Below are positions 57,363-64,000 of a stretch of DNA of 64,000 nucleotides, piece after piece (the stretch's first letter is position 1; every line of letters starts with the position of its first letter). The notes under the pieces are model-generated. The model was not told the origin of the DNA. It did not search any database and saw only the letters and a list, made by a program, of their open reading frames with translations. The position numbers were made by a program, and so were the translations under genes. The DNA is taken from positions 18,509,545-18,573,544 of the forward strand of contig ML677373.1 of the NCBI GenBank assembly GCA_007922305.1, in the 5' to 3' direction. This stretch comes from Dermatemys mawii (Eukaryota; Chordata; Testudines; Dermatemydidae).

Positions 57363-59142
57363 CTGTGAAATAAGATAAAAAGGTTAAAAATATCTTATGT
57401 AGTAAAACATTACAGAAAAATAAACTGTAGTAATATCATGGTCTCTCTATAGGGTGGAAGGACATAAACACCTGAACTTTGAGATTCTACACTGATCTAT
57501 GGTGACATACACAAGAAGGGGACATTTGGAAACTGTACAATGAATATATTAATATTTGGGCAAGTAAACTGGAACTCCTTTCCTTTCTATCTTAAAATGG
57601 ACCCTGTTAGTTCTTTTCACATATGAGAGGTCAATAACCTTCTAAAATCCTACCAATGTTGGGATATTAAAATATCTGGAGAAGACAATTAATAATTGTA
57701 TTACTAATGAATTAATATTTGTACAAGTGGAATGGATAACTTTCCCGCCACTTGTGAAAGCTGTAAGATAACCTGGATGTTGTTATTCTCTGAAGGTTAC
57801 TCATTTCTAATTACAGTTTTTTAAAAAATCTTTGAAGAAAAATATAATATACAAAACTTTGGCAGGAAACTATATAGAAAATCCTATCCAAAAAGCATGA
57901 GTCAAAACCTTTATGAAAAATTCAGACATTTTTCAATAAAAAAAGGGATTGAATTCTGAGGGCTTTGCAGAATAGGGGAAGTGTTTGCAACTGTGGCTTT
58001 ATCATCTTGGAACTCTGCACATGCCCTGAGATATCTAGTTTTAGAAGAAGGAACCACACATCTAGTGAAAATGAACAATAACATACACTTGGGAACCAAG
58101 TATGCTAAACTTCAGGAAATCAGATGAATAGTGCAAAAGGCATCAGAACTATTGTCTTAAGTCCAACTCAGTTGTCTGGAAACTGTCATTCAGTGATAGC
58201 TTAATATTATGCTAACAGTCCAGTTCTGATCTCATTTACACTGGTTTCTTACTGGTGTAGCTCTTGTTACTTCAGAGGAGATACTCTTGGTTTACATCAG
58301 TGAGACTGAGGTTAGAATGAGACTCTAAATCTAAAGAGTGGTCTGATACTGCCACGGTTTTTGTTCTTAGTATTATGAGATTGGCAGATTAGCATAATGA
58401 GAATTAATGAGCTTTTACTGCATCCAGATAGATAACCATTAAAGCCAATAGAGCTGTCAAACTGAAGTAACTGTTTGGCCTCACATTCTGCTCTCGCTTT
58501 CAGTACACTGGGAGTAACTACAGTGATGTCAATGGTGTAAAATCAGAGTGAGTGAGTTCAGAGTCAGACCCAAAGTGTTTGTTTAATTGTGGTAACATGA
58601 AATGAACTGCTGATAAAGTGCAATACTGTACAGACTTCAAAAGCTTCACGTAATGAAATGACAGGAAAAAAATATTTCAGTCTAGAAACACTGTATTGTC
58701 TTCATCTAACAGCTCAGAATTGTTAAGATAAAGTTGTTGTCATTAGCACAAATATTATTTTACCAGCAGTGGAGGTCTCTTGGAAAAGGATGTTGTTAGT
58801 TCTGCCCAAATAAGGATAACAGCACTGGAGATGTTATTTCTGGATATACTCAGAGATGGGCGAAAAACTAAGCCTTGGATCTGAATAACTAGAGTCTTTG
58901 GGGAAGTTTGTATCCCAAGATTAATTTTACAGCTGGGCCTCTCTTCTTTAATTGACATGCAGAACCTCCCAGATCCAATCACCCTTGAATGTTAAGGAGG
59001 TTTGGAATCAGATCTAAACCTAAACTCCCTGGCTCAGCCCCATCTCTAGTCCTATTCATGTGCAGGTCAGGTTAATGTTCTAGTTCCACTTGTGCTCTAG
59101 CCCTACTCCTGTGTAGGATACCAGATATAGGCATTCACTGAC
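57363..59142 (-). other. PITPNC1: PITPNC1 intron between the two conserved internal exons
   Basis: A small palindromic element lies at 58223-58319, with a related partial copy near 58490-58560. The rest is AT-rich sequence with no recognisable gene or repeat. Confidence 0.65.
58223..58319. repeat. Palindromic element (gatctcatttacactgg type)
   Basis: ttctgatctcatttacactgg at the left is inverted at the right (catcagtgagactgaggttagaa), with the centre tgttacttcagaggagatactc. It belongs to the same small-palindrome group. Confidence 0.55.
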
Positions 59143-59298
59143 CTTATGTACAAATTGTTCTACTCTAGTTTGAAGTCCCCAAACTTCAAATTTCACAGTC
59201 ACCAGTTTGTAGGAGCACATGATCGGCTGGTGTGTCTCCCTCCAGCCTTCTTTTAATAGGCCTCTCCCCGTCTTCTCTGACTTGAAATGTTTAGGATC
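59143..59298 (-). CDS. PITPNC1: PITPNC1 internal exon (PITP domain, C-terminal part)
   Basis: Acceptor TTTGCAG|GATCC and donor CATAAG|GTCAGTG, 156 nt, 52 codons, phase 0 at both ends. It encodes DPKHFKSEKTGRGLLKEGWR and then THQPIMCSYKLVTVKFEVWG and LQTRVEQFVHK, the late part of the PITP lipid-binding fold including the VKFEVWG strand. Splicing to 57299-57362 gives HKVVRD as in vertebrate orthologues. Upstream exons lie beyond the right edge. Confidence 0.95.
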
Positions 59299-60160
59299 CT
59301 GCAAAGCAAGGAGAATCATGACTGAAAAACCTTGGCTGAAAAGTCCCCATTTGTTAGCTTGTTAATGTGTCTATTTTAAGGCACAATGGAACCATGCTAA
59401 TAAACACTAAGTAAAAATAACATAATTTGCTTAAATGAATGACAGGATACATTAAGATACATGAGGCCAAATATTGGTCTGTTACCCAACAGCCAGTGCA
59501 CTGAAGGCAGCAGTAGATACCTGGTGATGCTGTGAAACTCATTTGGCACAAAAGACATTCTGCCATAGCCTGGCATGATGCTACAGGTCATTCTAGTACA
59601 ATGGACTATGAGGCACTGTTTATTGCTCAAGGAGCAACAGGTCTATTTCCAATGAGACCTGCAAGCGTATTCTATAATTGGTTGCATATATATACACCTG
59701 ACTGTGGTGCAGCCAGACCCCATTCCTGAAAACCATATCTCTTTTGGCATATCACACCCACACGACATGGCAGATCTGCCAGCAGACTCTTGTGGGCCAT
59801 CAAAGGGTGTCAGCTGGACAGCCCCTTTGCGTGCATCACTACTTGTGTGAAGATGTGTGGCTGACTGCACTCTTCTTCTTCCATATCCACCGCAGGAGTT
59901 AGCTCAGTGTAATGCACTAAAGTGAAAATGCAGGGAGTTGCTCAACCTGGAGTAGCAAGGGAGCCAGATGGGATGACTCCTGTTGAATCTCATCCTTGGC
60001 TATAAACCAACTAACTCTTGGAAGTTTAAAGTAAATGTAATGGCAGGGGGAAATATCCAATGTGATTTGTTAAAAAATTAAAAAACTCTCATAGACATCA
60101 TGTGTAAAGAAACTAGCAAAGGGTAAGGAGAGATTCTGTTGTGCTGTATATCTGCACTTT

Positions 60161-60327
60161 AGAGCTGGCACGCTAAAAATAAAATGTGTAGTTGTGACAG
60201 TGCAAGTGGCAGGAAGGGCTAGCTGTCTCACTGTCTGAGACAGAAGGCACATACTCAGGTTGGCTTATGCCTTCTGCCACTCACATCACTGTGGCTATGC
60301 TCTATTTTTGGTGTGCTAGCTCAATCA
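60161..60327. mobile_element. Palindromic MITE related to 34864-35154
   Basis: The left arm (gagctggcacgctaaaaataaaatg ... agtgcaagtggcagga) and right arm (ccttctgccactcacatcact ... ctatttttggtgtgctagctc) are inverted copies. The terminal gctagcatgctaaaaat-type block is shared with the element inserted in the NOL11 intron 1 CR1. Confidence 0.65.
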
Positions 60328-62244
60328 GTTAGCATGGGTAGCTCTCCTGGATTTGGGAAGTACACCCCCCAATTAGGAGACACTATATATGTAAATTCTG
60401 CCTGCATTTTATTCTGGGACCCTCTTTGCACATCATTTGGATGGAAAATAAATAGAAAAAAGTCAAGGGTAAAAAAAAACAACCAAAAACCCAACACAGT
60501 CAAGCTTCATTATCAATGTGTTGGAAGCAGAGTTACTTACCTATGTGCTCCTTTATGAATTTATCAAAGGCCTAATCATCTACTGCTTGAGACCTTGTGC
60601 ATTCATTTATAACTGTGCAAAGTGAATACAAAGAAGCCACAAAATGCTACAATCCTGATTTGTTAGCATTTTACATACACTTTGCACAGGTGGCAGTGAC
60701 AACACAAGTCATGAGGGCAGTGAAGAATCAGGGTCCTAATGTTCAAATCAACAGGGAGCATTGGAAAATTATAAAGAACTCTGTCTCTGAGGTTGAGGAA
60801 GCAAGTTAGATACATTTTAAGCCTATGAGAGGACCACATTATGGATATAATCAGCAGATGGTAAAGTGTACAAGTGTACATTATCTGTTTGAAGGACTTG
60901 ACAATGCCATTGTAAATTCTAAACTAACTTGTATATTACCGATTGAGCATGAAACTTTACCAAGTTGTAACCTCCAGTAACATGGACAAAACCTTGAAGG
61001 GACTGTAAGTTCAACATCAGCTATTTGATTTTCCAATAAGTCAAGGAAAGCCAAGAAGTATGATACTAAATATATTGTTTGAGGGGGCAGTGAAGCCAAG
61101 ACAACAATTTCTATTGAAAGCAAAGACATTACGTCCAGTCTTGATTCTTAAAACGAAATTGCTTTCCATGCTCTCAAAACTCATTGCACATGTAATAAAC
61201 TGTATTTTAAAAATAGGGATGTTTTGGAGATGTGGTCATGAGAAAATAGCCAACTTGTCTTCAGGGTTTATTTTAAATAACACAAAAGGATGCCCTTGGT
61301 TTAGGTAAGATAGGCAAGAAACACTTACAGATTAGTTGCTGCTTATTTGTATTAGTTTATGAATTTTTATGTGTCTGGCCTTATGTCTATACCTGCTAAT
61401 TGCACCTTGTCAATCTTGGATAGGATTTATAGTTCAATGTTCATTTTCAGATGAAGAAGGACAGGGAAATAATAATGAATTTACAATGCAACTCCTTTAA
61501 TCTACACTCAAAATCAAGTTCAGCTGTGCCCTATTCTGTGAGGCCTTGATCCAGGAAAACTTGTGCTTAAGTCCATACTATTTAGAAAAACACTTAAATA
61601 TGCACTTCACTTTAAGCACAAGTTTCAGTGATATCCAGAATAAGAGGCTGAATGAGGATGAGCTAGGGAAAAGGCAAACTAGTGAGACTACTCTGATTAT
61701 ATTTCCTGCCACTCGCTGTGAGTGGTCTCTCTCATTTGGTGGTACTCTTTTTCTAATGTTTATAGTTAGCCCCAATGAATTGGCTTGTGATTTGATTCAT
61801 AAACTGAAGCTCTACCATGAACCTTTCTGGTTAACCAAGCTCAAATGAAGAAATGTTCTTTCCATCTTTCTGAAAATCATTACTTTCACATCCTTCTCTA
61901 AATGTGAGTGCAATATACTCTGCTTTCAACCCTAGAGCACCATAAAAAACAAATCAGCTCCAGCACGTAGCAGAGTAAAATACCACTTCATATCACAAAT
62001 CGCAGTCACATAATGTTTGCCCATCTTCTTATTCAATAAAGCTTGACCTCAGCTTGGTCTAGATATTTGAAAAGAATTGTTATATAACTGATAATTGCCT
62101 GAAGCAAACAGTTCAATAAAAAAATGTAAGATGTGGATGTGGAATTCTAATAGATGGATCCATGAATTTAGAAACAGTTTATAGCAACAGTGTAGAATGA
62201 TTTCAAATATTCTGGCATAATATGCAGACAGTAAATAAGTATTC

Positions 62245-63590
62245 TTCTTCGAGTGCTTCTTCCTGTCAATTCCAAACAGGTATGCGCGCAATTACATGTA
62301 TGACAGCTGGAAGATTTTTCCCCTAGCAGTATCCGTAGGGTTGGCCTGGATGCCCCCTGGAGTCGCACCTTCATGATGTCCAAAATAGGGCCCTGTCGAC
62401 CCAATCCCCTGCCACTTCCTTCTTACTGCCTGTGATGGCTAGCTAACCTCGACAGGCGTGTGTTAGTGTGTTCATGTATATAGTTAGTTACTATTAGCAT
62501 TAGATAGTGTAGTAGTTTTTTCTTTTTGGGGGGTCCCCCCACCAATATTTTCCCCCAGCACTCGGTTATGCCTTGGTCTCTGGGCTTTAAACTCTGCTTG
62601 GACTGTGGCAGGTTTATGCGAAAAGTGACCTGTACGCTTTGTGCTTGAAGTGACTCAGTGAGGGGCATCTCAGAGACAGGTGCAAAATCTATAAAAGTTT
62701 TTGCCCCAGGACTCTGAGAGACAGGGAGCAGCACCTCTCAGTGTTTCTTATGGATGCAGCACTTCGCCCTCAGTCAGAGCCAGGCACGGCGGATCTGGCT
62801 TCGAGCACCACATCCTTGGTGCACAGCGCTCCAGTACCGTCCATGCGTGAGCCAGTGTTGAAGAAGGACTCTGCTAGAGACCCTCAGCACTGCCATGGCT
62901 CCGCCCACAGGCCCCAGACATCAGTGAGGCACTGGTTGCACTCCCTGGTGCCCCACAAAAGGAAAAAGACTGACAGAGGGCGCTCCCCAGCTCTGCTCCT
63001 CCGTGGTCATCACAGTCTGAGACCTCAGAGTTAGAAGTGGAGTCGTCATGCTCTAGTAGGAGTGGAAGATCCTGCTCCTGCCACAGCTGACAACCCTACC
63101 TGGCACTGTGGCTGGGCCAATGGCAGGCTTCTCAGTGGTCCTTCTGGACACCTTGGGCCTATCGCTAGAGCTCCAGAGCGGCATCGGTGGCCACAGCTTC
63201 TTTCGGGCCAGGCATCTAGGTGGGGACCCACCCACTGACGTCAACAGTCTTGGCTCCAACGGCATCATACCACTAGCAACTGGGCGATATTTGTAGCACC
63301 ACCCTCTGCGCTGATTCCGGCACCAATCGTGATGCCAACTGTGGCATCATCAGAGGCACTGGTCCTGATGCCAACTGTGTCACCAACCCTGGCACCGGCC
63401 ATGGCACTGACCGTGTCTCCAGCCACGGCACCAACTGGTGCCTCACAGCTACAGAGGCAGAGGCTTTTATTCCCTGTATTTCCTAATACTGAAAGCTAAA
63501 GGTGGACTAAGACCTATTCTAGACCTAAGCGAACTCAACAAGTTCATGAAGAAACTCAAGTTCTGCATGGCCTAAATCCTGTCAACTTTC
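62245..63590 (+). mobile_element. DIRS-like retroelement remnant (gag-like and RT pieces)
   Basis: The start, cttcttcgagtgcttcttcctg, and following leader resemble the 5' end of a turtle retroelement. From about 62570 the plus strand gives FKLCLDCGRFMRK and then pieces containing FAPGL and VPHKRKKTDRGRSPAL (gag-like, broken by stops). A degenerate ggcacc-rich tract follows. At about 63470-63560 KGGLRPILDLSELNKFMKKL appears, a RT segment of the type found in DIRS/Ngaro tyrosine-recombinase elements. Most of the gag-RT interval and everything after the RT start is missing. Classification as DIRS rather than another retroelement is inferred from this one motif. Confidence 0.6.
63290..63445. repeat. 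Degenerate ggcacc/ccaac tandem repeats
   Basis: Imperfect units of about 12-18 bp containing ggcacc, gatgcc and ccaactgtg repeat about ten times (for example ccaaccctggcaccggcc). They lie within the gag-like part of the retroelement remnant and presumably once coded a Pro/Ala/Thr-rich linker. Confidence 0.55.
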
Positions 63591-64000
63591 AATGAGACTT
63601 AGTGCCTACGTAATTTTTGAATATGGGATTTAAGATCCTAAATTGCTTATGTACTTTTGAAATTTTTACCCTTTATTCCTTTAAGCAATTTTCATGTGGT
63701 TTCAGATGATCTCTAGTTCTATATTAGTGGAGAAGAGTAATGTTATCATAAGTTGATGATAACTGCTAATATCAGCTAGTGCTGAGAGTCACGTCCAATA
63801 AATGCAATATATAGTTTTAAGCCTCAATGATCATTTTGGTTCACGAGGAAGATACAGCAAATGAAGATTTGACTTACTATTTCATGTTTTTAATTATATA
63901 CTTTGGACTACATCAAATATTTTCCAGCTGCAGGATGCCTAGATCCACGATCCATTTTCTTTTATTAAACGTTTTTTCAATTTAGATATTCTATGGTTCT

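Larger units (their letters stand above)
59299..64000 (-). other. PITPNC1: PITPNC1 intron (continues beyond window)
   Basis: No additional PITPNC1 exon was found up to the right edge. Recognised content is a palindromic MITE (60161-60327), a partial palindrome near 61540-61640 (cttgtgcttaagtcc against tttaagcacaag) and the DIRS-like remnant from 62245. The rest, including 59300-60160 and 60330-61540, is unassigned AT-rich sequence. Confidence 0.65.

Noticed and set aside
61546..61848. 100-codon plus-strand frame near 61.6 kb
   Set aside because: No homology recognised, no splice context and partial overlap with a palindromic repeat. Random frame expected in AT-rich introns.

Overview
The window is vertebrate nuclear DNA, most likely from a cryptodiran turtle. 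It has three intron-rich housekeeping-type genes, two CpG-island promoters and a dense, old repeat load. The turtle call rests on tRNA-derived SINEs with the 'cacttcgtcggatgcat' tail, CR1 LINE 3' ends, Harbinger and hAT miniature elements with 'gtctacact' termini, and a DIRS-like retroelement, a mixture I associate with turtles. There are no operons, CRISPR arrays or prokaryotic features.

All three genes are on the minus strand, so they read right to left in the order PITPNC1, NOL11, BPTF. This is the same order and shared orientation as at human 17q24. PITPNC1 contributes its 3' half: two internal exons (59143-59298 and 57299-57362) and two alternative last exons (48234-48427 and 45590-45849). 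NOL11 is complete, with 18 coding exons from 37153 down to 18609 that join without a frame break into 727 codons plus a stop. BPTF contributes only coding exon 1 (13539-12891) and the first part of a large intron 1 that runs off the left edge.

Region by region: 1-12890 is BPTF intron 1, with a long-armed hAT foldback element and several MITEs and SINEs. 12.9-14.05 kb is the BPTF CpG island. 14.05-18.6 kb is intergenic, with two head-to-tail decayed Harbinger transposons. 18.6-37.15 kb is NOL11, whose introns hold many dated insertions, some nested. 36.7-37.4 kb is the NOL11 CpG island, with an exact TCTCGCGAGA element and NRF1-, CCAAT- and YY1-like motifs. 37.4-45.6 kb is intergenic, with a LINE reverse-transcriptase remnant. 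45.6-64 kb is the 3' part of PITPNC1. It is rich in short palindromic elements, has nested MITEs at 55.6-56.4 kb, and carries a DIRS-like gag/RT remnant at the right edge.

The genes act in separate processes: phosphatidylinositol/phosphatidate transfer (PITPNC1), the SSU processome and pre-rRNA transcription (NOL11), and NURF chromatin remodelling (BPTF). I see no previously undescribed multi-gene system. The most interesting points are the changed C-termini at both alternative PITPNC1 endings, the long-armed hAT foldback, a LINE with a 5' inversion, and the cluster of palindromic repeats.
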